DNA from: Lepidostoma basale
Lineage: Eukaryota > Arthropoda > Insecta > Trichoptera > Lepidostomatidae
NCBI GenBank assembly: GCA_022606425.2
Contig: JAHDVF020000431.1
Span: forward strand, 1-64,000
Direction of reading: 5' to 3'
DNA length: 64,000 nt
In this document: positions 29,830-40,174 of the stretch, piece after piece
Layout: each line of letters starts with the position of its first letter
Numbering within the stretch: the first letter of the stretch is position 1
Translations under genes and position numbers: made by a program
The notes under the pieces: generated by a model
What the model was told of the DNA's origin: nothing
Database searches by the model: none
What the model saw: the letters and a program-made list of their open reading frames with translations, nothing else

Positions 29830-30640
29830 TGTCAAACTATTGACACAATTGCCATTGACACAATATAGAAGAAGCAATTCTTATTTCCTTATTTAAAATG
29901 ATGTTTGTGATTCATATGAATAAAGACATGTCCCAGAATACAATTTCATTGATCAGATTAGAGGGATGTGACGACGGAACTTGCTTTCTAGATAAGCAAG
30001 TATCTCTACGCACCGTTATGTAGGTACTTGCTCTCTCGTAGGTGTAGATGTTCTTGCTTCACCAAATATGATTCCGTATGTTAATCGTATTTGCATGCGT
30101 CTAAGCGGCAAGCTACTTGAATATTCCCACGCCCGGTATATCAAAGATGTTTAAATATCCGAGGAATATGTTTATTGCGTGGTAAAGTCAGTCATATTAC
30201 CTTGTGACCGTAATTAAAATAAAGTGATATGAGGTTGAATCGTCTCGACAGAGACAAAATAAACAATCTAGTTTACTCCAGCTTTTAGATGTATAAACAA
30301 GACAACGTTCCTATACGCAAACTCCAGGGAAGTATTAAAAGCTACTTCAAAAGGAGAAGTACCGCTCAGTTTCATATAGCAAAGTTCTAATAGCTACTTG
30401 AGAACTGAAATATTCGTTGTAACTGAAAAAAGCTCTAAAAACGGTGTGTTCCACCACGCAGCGTAAATTTAACGTAAAACATATAATAAAATTAATTAAT
30501 TTGATTTATGAATAACGATAAAAAGTTATTTAGAAATGTAAAAACAATACTTGAGCAATTAAAATAATTCAGTCAAAAACTCGCCAAACGTGTTTACAAA
30601 GGACTCCCTTCACACCCGAAACCCCACAATAAAAAACTAA
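29830..30640. other. Unique-looking intergenic DNA
   Basis: From 29930 to 30120 it is moderately complex, with ACTTGCTTTCTAGATAAGCAAG forming a short inverted repeat (29980-30001). No coding signal or family match. Confidence 0.35.
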
Positions 30641-31130
30641 CTAGCTAACTAATATATAACCTTAGGAAAAACATCGATATGCTAGAAGATCCAAGTCCAT
30701 GTAAATGTGTTCAGTCACGTGGCGGCATATTTTTTTGATTATTTTGTTTATAGATATCTCCTTATTTCAATTTTTATTTTGTAGGAGCATTAAACAAACA
30801 AATAAAATAAAATTTTCCACATAAATAGATTTATCAAAAAAAGGTGATCAATTTGAATAAAAATTCCACAAGTGAAACAAATAGGGTTGTCATTCATTAA
30901 AAAAAATCGGGTTCGCATAATTCTACAGCAATAAACTAACAATAACAGAGAGCTGCCAAAACCGATTAAAACTGATTTGAAATTTGTTTTTTCAATAACA
31001 AAAAATAAGCCTTTCTTAACTCAATAATTCATTTCTGATAGATTGTTATTTATTTTTTTATTTTGATGTTCTATAAACGTATTATTTATCACAAAGAATA
31101 AACTGTTTCAACTTTTCCATTGCCACGCAC
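30641..31130. other. AT-rich DNA with a family C relic
   Basis: AACTAACTAGCTAACTAATA at 30635-30654 looks like a leftover RT1 (TTAG)n tail, and GAGAGCTGCCAAAACCGATT at 30949-30968 is a decayed family C core. Otherwise nothing. Confidence 0.45.
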
Positions 31131-31770
31131 TGTTTTAGCTCGCTCCATGCACCCATATATAAAATACCGAAAAAGCTCAAATTAAGAACTGCTCTATCAA
31201 AGGTATCGAGTAAATTAGGTTAAATGCAGCTAAAAGCTACTGGAAAAAAAAACTTTGAAAATCTAAAATTCTTCCCGTATCCATGATCGAAATTCGGCGG
31301 GCAAGGCTGGGAAAATTCCAGCTTTTGGGGTTCGGGTCCGCAACACTAAAAGTCGCTCAAAGGAAATCTGGTATTCATTTAAATCGCTTTCTTCAGACTA
31401 ATAAAAAACATCGGAGCGCCGCCAAAGACGTGATCTTTTTTCTAACAACTAGTGTATCAAAGCTGGCTCGGCTGAAAATATTATTTCATTACGGGCTCGC
31501 TTATTTGCGAGAGAGTGCCTTAATGCGTCACTCGTAGGGGCTCTATCATACTCACCAAGTGGGCGGCGCGAAAATCCCCGAAGACATTATGTACCGAGGT
31601 TTATTTGTTTTATGAATCCATTTCGTATCTTTACACAACGCCAATATTTAAGGGAGTTAATCGTCTGTTATGTGCAGGCAGCGGGAAGAGCAGCTTTTTA
31701 ACCGTTATATTATTTAGCTACGGAGTTTAAAGGAAAAGTCGACCGAGAAAGGACTTACCAATGTTTAAAT
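31131..31770. other. Candidate conserved non-coding island
   Basis: G+C-richer blocks at 31270-31360 (CGAAATTCGGCGGGCAAGGC), 31400-31590 (CATCGGAGCGCCGCCAAAGA, GGGCGGCGCGAAAATCCCCG) and 31660-31760 (GTGCAGGCAGCGGGAAGAGC). An 84-codon frame at 31283-31537 has no recognised domain. No repeat partner in the window. Confidence 0.3.
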
Positions 31771-32260
31771 GGAATTACCGTTTTTAATAAATAATAAACG
31801 AAATGTTCTTTGAAAGCATAAGTACTAAATATATAAGCAAAAAAACAATAATCATGCTTCCAGCTACCTTAGGAAACATCAAATGTTAAATTCTTTGAAG
31901 TGAAAATATGGAGATTACTTTTTATCCAGGCTATTACCCGCGAATTAATTCATACCTATTACTTAATAAATAACTCAATAAACTACTTAATTTAAGCTTC
32001 ACGTCTCTTTATTGTTGGTAATATTAGAGTAAAGGTAATTAATCAGGTGCACTATATTAAAAACAAAACACCTCATTTTACGTCACAAGTTCAAGAAAAC
32101 TTTCTACTTTCACGTGAAAAACATTTCTGATAACCTCAAATAATTGTTTGGAATATGAAAGAAACAAATTAAAAAGAAAGCGTTTTTTAATAATATTCTT
32201 CGCTGAAGAATAATTTATCCACTCGAATTAATTAATGAAATTAAAAAGCAATCATAAAAG
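31771..32260. other. AT-rich intergenic DNA
   Basis: No gene or repeat seen. Confidence 0.45.
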
Positions 32261-32261
32261 C

Positions 32262-32830
32262 TATGAAAACTTTGCCTCGTCTGTTTTCTTTTATTCCTTC
32301 CCTCTTGTATAACGCTAACAGGCTTTACCTGCAATATCCGCCCCCTGGATTACCTGGGGGGCGCCGTTCCGCCCCGCTCCGAATTCCTCGCCACCTTTCT
32401 CACCTTTCCCGACATCACAGAGAACCGCCCATAAAAAAACTAATTTATTGCGGAGTAATAACTGAAAAAAGATGAAGTAGCTTCCTGAAGTCTCGCAAAA
32501 ACATATTCCCAGATGCTTTGTCTTCATATTGGAATATTTATTTTCATTTAGAAGTGTTCAAGATGAAAGTAAATTAATATACACACAAGCAGTGCTCGAG
32601 GACGAGAGATGGAGAAACACAATTTTCCCTTTTTTACGCTGCCTTTTGTACTTCATCACACCCTTTGTTAATTAATTCTTGTAAAAATGTTTTCGTGTAT
32701 AGTAAGTGAGGATGTTGGGAACATGCTCCTTTTACTAATTCACCGCGGCAGATCAGCCGGCCGCGGCTGTTACCCGCTGGGGCCAGGACGGAACGCGAGA
32801 AACAGATTTTTCTAAATGGATTGAAAACTA
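32262..32830. other. Two G+C-richer islands
   Basis: 32330-32440 (CCCCCTGGATTACCTGGGGG, a near-palindrome, then CGCCGTTCCGCCCCGCTCCG) and 32735-32805 (ACCGCGGCAGATCAGCCGGC, GGGGCCAGGACGGAACGCGA). Overlapping 70-codon frames on both strands are probably composition-driven. Confidence 0.3.
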
Positions 32831-33035
32831 CGCATGAAAGAATGCTTTACGGAAGGCAAAATAACCAAAAAATATTTTGAGATCAAACTACATATAAGCA
32901 ATGTATAGGATTCAATTGAATAAACGTATTGTTCATGTACTTTGGAACTATCAAATGAATCAAATATAAAACTTATAGACATAAAATAATAAAGCAATTC
33001 AAGTGTTTGTATTATAATTAGCAGTATTTTTTAAA

Positions 33036-33128
33036 CGAGATAAAATGAGAGAAGTGTGTACGGAAAGAACAGTACGGCGGTAAAGTTTCTGCCTACCCCT
33101 TCGGAGAGACGGTGTGATGATTAGTAAG
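33036..33128 (+). pseudogene. RT1 LINE extreme 3' end
   Basis: ERTVRR-like codons, then TTTCTGCCTACCCCTTCGGA and GACGGTGTGATGATTAGTAA. Directly followed by an RT2 fragment, as at 10296-10850. Confidence 0.75.
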
Positions 33129-33530
33129 TATGTTAATGAGATGTATTTAAAAACAATATTTATTTGCGCTATATTATTTTGTAAGACACTGAGGACGATA
33201 GCAGGCAAGACTCTGAAGGATCGCGTAAGGAACACCAGAATAAGAAAGATATGTGAGGTTGAGGATATTTTAAGATGGAGCAGACAGCGAAAAAGTGACT
33301 GGTACGGTAATGTTCAAAGAATGGACTCCACCAGACTCCCCTATATTGCATTGCATAATCAACCTCATGGGACTCGTCCTCGTGGAAGACCTCCTAAAAG
33401 ATGGAAGGACAGCTGGGAATCTATAATACCTCACAGGAGGAGCAACTCTCTGGAGAACAGACCACATAGGTCTACAATATGGAAGAAGAATAAGAAGAAT
33501 AATATATTTTTTACTATCGATAAACACTGA
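33114..33530 (+). pseudogene. RT2 LINE C-terminal fragment, open
   Basis: A 138-codon frame. The LINE-derived part runs from about residue 22: KTLRTIAGKTLKDRVRNTRI, then RKICEVEDILRWSRQRKSDW, VQRMDSTRLPYIALHNQ, RPRGRPPKRWKDSWESI and HRSTIWKKN. It ends at a GAAGAAGAATAAGAAG tail. This is the C-terminal tail of a non-LTR ORF2 without the catalytic core. The first 20 or so codons are the junction with the RT1 tail. It is the most intact RT2 tail here. Confidence 0.85.
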
Positions 33531-33671
33531 TTATTGAGAACTGAAGACACCTGCCTTCTGCCAATGAAATAAATTTTCAGACGCATTATATTCAATGACA
33601 AATATAAATATCATGTAATAAAAAAGCTCTTAGAAATATTGATGGAATTTTTGAATTATTTAAAAAAAGAA

Positions 33672-33733
33672 AACTAACTAACTAACCATCACGCCGTCTC
33701 CTCGAAAGTGCAGACAGAAAGAATGGACTGTCA
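33672..33733 (-). repeat. RT1 LINE 3' end fragment
   Basis: AACTAACTAACTAACCATCA, then CGCCGTCTCC and AGACAGAAAGAATGGACTGT: the complement of the RT1 terminus with its (TTAG)n tail. About 60 bp survive; an A-run follows. Confidence 0.75.
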
Positions 33734-33889
33734 CAAAAAAAAAAAAAAAAAATTGAAATAAAGAGAGCAACGTAAATCTACATGAAGAGTTAATCACAAC
33801 TTGAATGGGTATTGATCATACGTCGAGATAAATGGTGATATTCTATTATTATTGGTGCCCATAAAAGTTTACTGCAAATGTTTTATTAA

Positions 33890-34340
33890 GGTACACACGT
33901 AAAATTTGGAGCGCCGTTCGGTGGAAGTTTATTAGGCAATTAAAATTTTGAAAAATGGCAGTCCCAAGAGCAGGTACGAATGTGCCGTTCCGTTCCGAAA
34001 TATTCGGTTAATCTAATCCCTCCACTTACAATTAAATCAAAAGCTGGGGTAGCCGTGACGTAGGCACCTACCGGGGACGTGAAATCTCCATAAATCTGTG
34101 TTCATAATTCACAAGACAAGCTGAATATGTTAGGATCCCTTGCTGGATGTGATGGCTATGCTGAAAGTAGGTGAGGGTAAAATTTAAATGTGAAATCGGT
34201 AAGGGGAGGTCCGCCGGCCGCCCGCTGGTATTGGTAAATCCAATATCCTCCTTAATTTGTCAAGCCATGGGGTGGCCTTCCGGAGTTCTATTAGACGGGC
34301 TCGCACTGCGTCATGTATTCTTAATGGTTGGAATCGTTCG
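33890..34340. other. Candidate conserved non-coding island
   Basis: Complex sequence with GGCAATTAAAATTTTG, AAAGCTGGGGTAGCCGTGAC, GTAGGCACCTACCGGGGACG and GTCCGCCGGCCGCCCGCTGG, interspersed with TAATC and ATTAA cores. A 78-codon frame at 34171-34407 has no recognised domain. Among the strongest islands by appearance. Confidence 0.3.
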
Positions 34341-34654
34341 GCGGAAAATTGGTCCCGCAAAAGATTACACGCAATGTTTTAATTATTATTTGAAGCCACA
34401 AAATTAATTCAATATTTTCTTAAGACTTTGAGCTCCCACGCCTGCGAGTACAATGAACGTTTAGCCACATTATCAAAGAGAAAGATTGTACTTAAATAAT
34501 TTAGTGTAAAGAACAAAAATAGATTTCATTATAATACAATTTTTTAACCCTGCATTGTATGATTTTGATTAATTTCAACAAAAAAACTTTTTTTAGTTTT
34601 CATTTGCATAATAGAATACGAGATAAATAACAAAATGGATTTTGTTTATGTATA
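34341..34654. other. AT-rich intergenic DNA
   Basis: Nothing recognised. Confidence 0.5.
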
Positions 34655-35312
34655 TATTTGAGCAAGTAGATGAGTTCGTATATTTAGGTAGTATATTTAC
34701 AAGTGATGGGCGAGTGGAGAGGGATATTGAAAGAAGGGTTGGGGCAGGCAACAAAGTGAATAGTGCACTTATAGTTGTCATCGCAAACAAAAACCTATCC
34801 AAAAAAGCTACAATGGCAGCGCACAATGTTGTTCTTCTACCGACCCTTATGTATGTAAGTGAAGTATGGAACTGGCAAAAAAGGATGAAAGTTGAATAAA
34901 TGCAGTAGAAATAAAATCTCTTAGACGAATGTGTGAATACTCTGTGTATGATAGAGTGTTGAATGAAAATATAAGAAGTGAATGCGGTGTGAATGATGGT
35001 GTTATGAACAAAATAATGAAAGGATCATTAAGATGGTTTGGACATATTGAAAGAATGAATAAAGAAAGAATGGTAAAAAAATTATATGTTAATGATGTAA
35101 ATGGAACCAGAAATAGAGGAAGACCGAGGAAAACGTCGCACGATCAAATAAATCAAATATTGAATGTCGGCCATGTGAGGAGTCAGAGAAATCGACGCGC
35201 ATGCATGACACGATATAGGAAGCGAGATAAATATGTCAGGAAAGAAAAGTGTGTTGGTCCATTCTTTCTGCCTACCCCTTCGGGTAGACGGCGTGATGGT
35301 TAGTTAGTTAGT
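34655..35312 (+). pseudogene. RT1 LINE C-terminal region, longest copy
   Basis: It extends further upstream than other copies: QVDEFVYLGSIFTSDGRVER, then DIERRVGAGNKVNSAL and TLMYVSEVWNWQKR (open to 34899). A one-base change before DESRIN shifts the frame; the frame resumes at 34929 (DRVLNENIRSECGVNDGVMN, IMKGSLRWFGHIERM, RNRGRPRKTSHDQINQIL) and ends after GGCGTGATGGTTAGTTAGTT. FVYLGSIFTSDG is the conserved block just after the reverse transcriptase domain, so the catalytic core lay just upstream and is lost. Confidence 0.88.
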
Positions 35313-35396
35313 TTTTTATGTATATAAAAATATATCAGAAAACATCTGTTTATATTATTCTACTAGAAAGCAAAACTACATCATATTTTCATCTAG

Positions 35397-35500
35397 GTCA
35401 TAAGTCCTGTAAGCGCCTCGGCCACCACATTCTGTTCCCAGAAAAACAATTTACATCTTCGTCTCTATTCAGATAGAATTAATCCTTATAGATAATATTT
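35397..35500 (+). repeat. Family F half hairpin
   Basis: GGTCATAAGTCCTGTAAGCG, CTCGGCCACCACATTCTGTT and ATTTACATCTTCGTCTCTAT match the right arm of the hairpin at 2020-2142 and the 17951 element. The left arm is absent. Confidence 0.75.
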
Positions 35501-35922
35501 TATTATTACACATAATAAATTATTCAAATTGATGTTCATACTCACCATGAATGTAGTTTTTATTTATTAATTCGATAGGAACGTTTTATTTCATCATAAT
35601 GTATCTAATATACTGTCAGTAATCGAAACAGCTCAACCATCAATCAAATATCAAAAAACATATATTTTTGTAAACTAGCGCCACTAGCGATGGCTTGTGT
35701 ACCTAACTACAATAGTGAAATGAAAATGAATTCAGAGTGCAGGATACAATAAGAATGTGTATACAATTAAAATAATATATACGCAAATATTCGTACATTT
35801 TTTGGTTTGTAGCAAATATGCTACACCATGCAATGAAGGGTTAACGCGTCTTTCCTCACACATTTATAACTTTAGAGATAAAAAAATATTCAAAACGGTT
35901 TTCTTATATAACCGATAAGTAA
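35501..35922. other. AT-rich DNA containing a possible solo piggyBac-like end
   Basis: At 35826-35844 CCATGCAATGAAGGGTTAA resembles the right terminus of the 21384 element plus a TTAA target. The sequence to its left (GTAGCAAATATGCTACA, a small palindrome) could be subterminal. No left end was found. Confidence 0.4.
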
Positions 35923-35991
35923 TATAATAATAAACGCGAATGTTAAGTGGTTTTACTTTGTTTTTAATTCATATAATTACTTATATAAATA

Positions 35992-36036
35992 TCAGTTACA
36001 AATTTGTTTCGCCTTGCGAGGACATTTTCAAACTGA
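35992..36036 (-). ncRNA. Hammerhead-like motif, family G left arm
   Basis: Mirror copy of 36212-36256: TCAGT, TTGAAAAT, GTC-CTCGCAA-GGC, GAAA, CAAATTTG, TA, ACTGA. One helix II base differs from the right arm. Confidence 0.4.
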
Positions 36037-36211
36037 ACCTAGTCGCCAAACAATGTGTCCCTATATTGATTTTAAAAACTTTAGGGTGGGGGAAAGAATT
36101 TATATAATGCAAATCGATGGGGCCATTACACTAAATTGCATTATATAAATTCTTTCCCCCACCCTAAAGTTTTTAAAATCAATATAAGGACACATTGTTT
36201 GGCGACTAGGT

Positions 36212-36256
36212 TCAGTTTGAAAATGCCCTCGCAAGGCGAAACAAATTTGTAACTGA
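36212..36256 (+). ncRNA. Hammerhead-like motif, family G right arm
   Basis: Helix I strand TCAGT (36212-36216); box TTGAAAA plus T (36217-36224), differing from CTGANGA at two positions; helix II GCC/GGC (36225-36227 with 36235-36237); GAAA (36238-36241); CAAATTTG, an 8-base palindrome (36242-36249); TA (36250-36251); helix I partner ACTGA (36252-36256), exact complement of TCAGT. The topology is complete but the core is non-canonical. Confidence 0.42.
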
Positions 36257-36329
36257 TATTTATATTAGTAATTATATGAATTAAAAACAAAGTAAAACCA
36301 TTAAACATTCGCGTTTATTATTATAATAA

Positions 36330-37275
36330 TTATAATGGAGTTTTACAAAACAAAAACCTCAAAAATAAATAACCGATAAGGTTATTTTATGACTGTAAAT
36401 ATACATAAAAAAAATTCATTGGTACGTCTAAACCAATAATTAAAGCTTTTATTTGTAGTAAAGTTTTTATTATTATTAAAATATCGTGAAATTCACAGAA
36501 AAATAAATATCTAACGATGTAATTCGCGTCCTCCCCCTATCGACGTTTTTTCCAAGAGATCAGTTTTTCCTTCACATGATTGGAAAATTCGCTAATGCCT
36601 TCGCGAACACATTCATTTTCCCCTTTTCTTTTTCCCTGGAGTTTTGCAATTGACTCAGTCGACAGCGTTGATGGAACGCCGCAGTGTCAATCACAGGTCA
36701 ATCTCTTTGACTGAAACGAGATGAATCTACAGAAAAAGCTGATCTCGACAAAATGAGAAGAGGAAAAGAAATGATTTAATTTTTCCGTCCGATATCCGTT
36801 TCTTCTTATAGATTGTCAAAAATGGTGAAGGAATATCCCGTAAATAGAATCGGTTTGAACGTAGACGGTTTTGGAAAATCAGTTATGTTCATAAATAATC
36901 AATATATTGTATACTTAAACTGTTAAATTTTAATATTTGCCATTGTATTTCATAACAAAATTTAAATAGTTTTAATGTGTTTTTAAGAAGAAATAAAATA
37001 TTAATTAATTATTTTTTTAATGGAGGATATCAACCTTTTTTTGTTAGAAAATTTTATTTAAAATGAAGAAGACAGAAGAAGTAAGTAATATAATTGTATA
37101 TTTGAGTTGTTTTTTTCACAATCTCAATAATAATGGCGAAAAAGTTGTTTCCAGTGTGAATTATTTGGTACGAATAAATTAAACTCCAATATTCGTTTAA
37201 TATTACGGTCATATAATTACAATTTGTTTTTTTTAATGTATAAATATACTTGTAGACAAATACTGGGTTTATACC
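36330..37275. other. Intergenic DNA with one G+C-richer island
   Basis: 36520-36860 holds the complex part: GCGTCCTCCCCCTATCGACG, AAATTCGCTAATGCCTTCGC and GTTGATGGAACGCCGCAGTG. No frame or repeat match. The rest is AT-rich. Confidence 0.3.
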
Positions 37276-37279
37276 CATT

Positions 37280-37440
37280 GCGGGTTAATCATTTACAACA
37301 TTCCTCATTCCTCCCTTCTTACGACACCACGTCTGACAAAATTTTGGAACTTGTATATTTGCTACTATTTTTTTAATAACTTCACTGTTTGTTGGTCAAT
37401 CTACACTAGCGCCATATATTAAGATAATTTGTGTTGGTGT
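37280..37440 (-). repeat. Diverged family F-like fragment
   Basis: TTACAACATTCCTCATTCC and CACTAGCGCCATATATTAAG echo TTACAACATTCCCCATTCC and CACTAACGCCATCTATGG of the 17951 element in the same order. Highly diverged. Confidence 0.45.
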
Positions 37441-37497
37441 CAATCGTTTATGCATTTTTCCATCGATGTTATAAAGTAATAACAAATACGGTTTTTG

Positions 37498-37597
37498 TAC
37501 ATACCCTTATGTATGGAAGTGAAGCATGGAAATGGTAATATAAGGATGAATTTAGAATTACTGCGGTGAAAATGTGATATCTTAGACCATCGATTCT
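37498..37597 (+). pseudogene. RT1 LINE fragment, left of an insertion
   Basis: ACCCTTATGTATGGAAGTGA, then GATGAATTTAGAATTACTGC, ending at ATCTTAGAC. The family continues at 38134 with CTTAGATGAATGTG, so CTTAGA borders the inserted DNA on both sides. Confidence 0.8.
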
Positions 37598-37985
37598 CAA
37601 CCTTTTCAAGAAAAACTAACCCCTTAACAAGTATAAAATCCAACAACCCATCCCAATATTGTAAAGATTTAAATATATTTACATATTTATATACCTGCAT
37701 ACCTATATTTAAAAAAACACAAATTAAATTAAAAGATAATCAAATATATAATAGATAGTATTTTCCAAGTATTCCATTAATATTTATTAAAATACATAAG
37801 CCACGGTCTCTCCCTTTGACTGACCCAACGTCCCCTTTAACCTCTCGATTCGCTATAGCCTTCGTGGGAAGATCCGGCGTGTAGGAGGCCAATACCGCCC
37901 TCGTTTGGAACCTTCATTTGTTTGTATACGAGTACATCAGATCATTTGAACCCAATTACTCTATACAATTTATTTTTAGCTATTT
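37598..37985. mobile_element. Possible hAT-type element end plus unclassified DNA
   Basis: The left end, CATCGATTCTCAACCTTTTC, resembles the hAT terminus CAGNGGTTCTCAAMCTTTTT. No matching right end was found before the SINE. Sequence at 37810-37920 (GACTGACCCAACGTCCCCTT, GAAGATCCGGCGTGTAGGAG) is unclassified. Confidence 0.45.
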
Positions 37986-37988
37986 ATT

Positions 37989-38133
37989 GATTCTCATGAC
38001 ATGTCATAGGTAGCGAATCTCTCGCTATTTTATTGTCACTCAAATCTACACCAGACCAAACTGCAAATTATCCTGCTTTCGCCAGGAATCGAGGCAGTTC
38101 TAGCTTTTGCCACTTTTCCACGAAGGTCGTCGG
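37989..38133 (-). mobile_element. tRNA-derived SINE, diverged
   Basis: CATGACATGTCATAGG, TTTTATTGTCACTCAAATCT, ACACCAGACCAAAC and CCACGAAGGTCGTC follow the SINE order on the minus strand. A and B boxes are eroded. Confidence 0.75.
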
Positions 38134-38463
38134 TTCGTCTTAGATGAATGTGTAGTATATCTGTATATGGCAGAGTGCTAAATGCAAATATAAGTAGCGA
38201 ATATAGCGCGAATAAAATAAGTGTGAATAAATTCATGAAAGGTTCATTTATATGGTTTGGACACATGGAAAGAATGAACGAAGTAATAGTAAAAAGTATA
38301 CGTTAACAATGTAAATGAAAAAAAAGCATAAAGTAAGACCATGGAAAAGGTTGAGCATTTAAATCAATAAAATAAATATCAAATGTCGGTCACGTGAGGT
38401 ACCGGAGAAATCAACGTGGAAGAATGCCACGATTCATGAATGTTGTCGAATCGAGAGAAGCGT
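38134..38463 (+). pseudogene. RT1 LINE fragment, right of the insertion
   Basis: Continues the copy at 37498: RMCVVYLYMAEC-like codons, then FMKGSFIWFGHMERMNE and a decayed GRPRK block. Multiple stops. Abruptly joined at 38464 to a second RT1 copy. Confidence 0.8.
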
Positions 38464-38770
38464 GTAATGAATGGATCATTAAGATGGTTTGGACATATGG
38501 AAAGAATGAATGAAAAAATAATGGTAAACAAAGTATATGTTAACGATGTAAATGGAACCAGAAAAAGAGGAAGACCGAGGAAAACGTGTCACGATCAAAT
38601 ATTGAATGACGCCATGTGAGGAGTCAGAGAAATCGACGCGCGTGCATGACACGATGTATGAATGTTGAGGAAGCGATAGAAATATGTCAGGAAAGAAAAG
38701 TGTGGCCGTCCGTTCTTACTGCCTGCCCCTTCCGGGAGACGGCGTGATGGTTAGTTAGTTAGTTAGTCTT
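38464..38770 (+). pseudogene. RT1 LINE 3' fragment
   Basis: Starts in GSLRWFGHMERMNEKIMVNK, continues VNDVNGTRKRGRPRKTCHDQ and RRACMTRCMNVEEA, and ends GGCGTGATGGTTAGTTAGTT. A short deletion after DQ breaks the frame. Confidence 0.85.
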
Positions 38771-38929
38771 TTATAATATCGACCTATTTTGATTGCCACG
38801 AAAAAAAATTTAATATTCAGATTGTTCTAAATCGACATTATTGTTTTGTTACGTATAAATAAGGGCATATTCTGTTTAACACAAGTCCATTGCGTGACAA
38901 GATAATCGTCAATATTACATCAGAAACCG

Positions 38930-39130
38930 GGCGATTTACTTATTGAGCGCCCTACAGGGTGCTCACTACATATAATGCCAGTAATTTATTAATGTCACTG
39001 TCCAATTCAGGGAAAACTGTCGTGGTTAATATGAATTCCACTCCGGTGGGAGGAGATATGCCCAGAGATCGTTAGCCTCGGTGGAGGGCGAGATCCATTA
39101 GGTGAATGTGTGGCTCTCAAAATACTACAA
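38930..39130. other. Candidate conserved non-coding island
   Basis: GAAACCGGGCGATTTACTTA, TTGAGCGCCCTACAGGGTGC, CCAGTAATTTATTAATGTC and GGTGGAGGGCGAGATCCATT. No repeat partner and no frame. Confidence 0.3.
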
Positions 39131-39169
39131 TACCTAGATTTTTTCATATCCCTTAAAAGTTTTTAATAG

Positions 39170-39290
39170 CGAAAACGTAAATTTTTTTAGGAGTTATATT
39201 ATATTTAAGTGACGACATGTTTTATTTTAATACGGCATTATAAATTTTGATGATTATAAATTTTACTTGATAATGTCATTTGATAACTGT
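39170..39290. repeat. Family A arm relic
   Basis: GACGACATGTTTTATTTTAA and TTGATAATGTCATTTGATAA are recognisable family A pieces; the copy is heavily decayed. Confidence 0.4.
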
Positions 39291-39299
39291 CAGAAACAA

Positions 39300-39642
39300 A
39301 CATCTATTAAGAGTAGTAGAAATGAGAACATTGCGACCTATTGCGGGGAGAACCCTTAGAGATAGGATACTCAATGAAGAAATTCGCAAATTCTTTAAAA
39401 TTGAAGACATAGTGAGATGGAGTAGGCAGAGAAGATGATTCTGGAGGGACCACATCAAGAGAATGAATGCAGCAAGAATTCCTAATATCGTGATGCACGA
39501 GACTCCAGAGGGCCGTCGACCACCAGGACGACCACCAAAGAGATATAGAGAAGGCTGGTCGTCTTTATCACAAGAAGAAAGTTAATTTCCTGCATAAACA
39601 GATCGCAAGATCTACAAACAGAAGAAGAAGGAGAAGAAGATA
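39300..39642 (+). pseudogene. RT2-like LINE 3' fragment
   Basis: VEMRTLRPIAGRTLRDRILN, then EEIRKFFKIEDIVRWSRQRR, an in-frame TGA, FWRDHIKRMNAARIPNIVMH, then GRRPPGRPPKRYREGW. Ends in GAAGAAGAAGGAGAAGAAG. A sister subfamily of the 33114 copy. Confidence 0.85.
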
Positions 39643-39730
39643 ATGTCCCGTCGAAATGAATTTTCTTGGTAGAATTTCATTTTAAAAACGAAAAGAAAAA
39701 AAACCTTTACAATATATAATAATATATATC

Positions 39731-39864
39731 TTGTTATATTCCACTTGATTTTTTGCTTCGACGGGTTTCGGCAGCTCGCAGCTTTCTTCTGAATTTTCTA
39801 CCAGAAGATGACAGCAAGCTGTCGAAACTGGCCGATGATAAAATCAAGTGGAGTATAACTCAAA
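39731..39864. repeat. Family C foldback element
   Basis: Arms TATTCCACTTGATTTT and AAATCAAGTGGAGTATAA. Plus-strand core near 39821-39853: CAGAAGAT, GACAGC-AAG-CTGTC, GAAA, CTGG (mutated palindrome). The minus-strand core has CTGCGAGCTGCCGAAACCCG. Confidence 0.82.
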
Positions 39865-39869
39865 ATAAG

Positions 39870-40165
39870 ATTTTTTTATTAAATTATTTTATCACGAATT
39901 ATTGAATTTTCATCTCAATTTACAACAGATTTGAGATTGTAAATCAAAGCATACATAGTTATAACTGATCCAATTATTTCTTAAACAATCTTTTGAAAGT
40001 GCGCAAGTGATATATTTAATGAAAAATGTATATTATCCAAAAAGATTGTTTTTGTTTTACGGTATCATCCGATTTTGCCTTACTAAGCCATTATTAAACA
40101 CAGTGATATACAATTCAAAATTCATCATCTATATAATTTACGACCTTACTGCCACGCATGTCTCT
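39870..40165. other. AT-rich intergenic DNA
   Basis: Nothing recognised. Confidence 0.5.
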
Positions 40166-40174
40166 TACCGATCT

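Larger units (their letters stand above)
35923..36325. repeat. 403-bp near-perfect palindrome, family G
   Basis: Arms of 190 bp (35923-36112 and 36136-36325) with a 23-base loop; I count only about half a dozen mismatches. The outer end is TAATAATAAACGCGAATG. Near the centre CTTTAGGGTGGGGGAAAGAA pairs with its complement. Each arm contains a hammerhead-like core in opposite orientation. The low divergence between arms implies a recent origin or gene conversion. A transcript would form a long double-stranded RNA. Confidence 0.92.
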
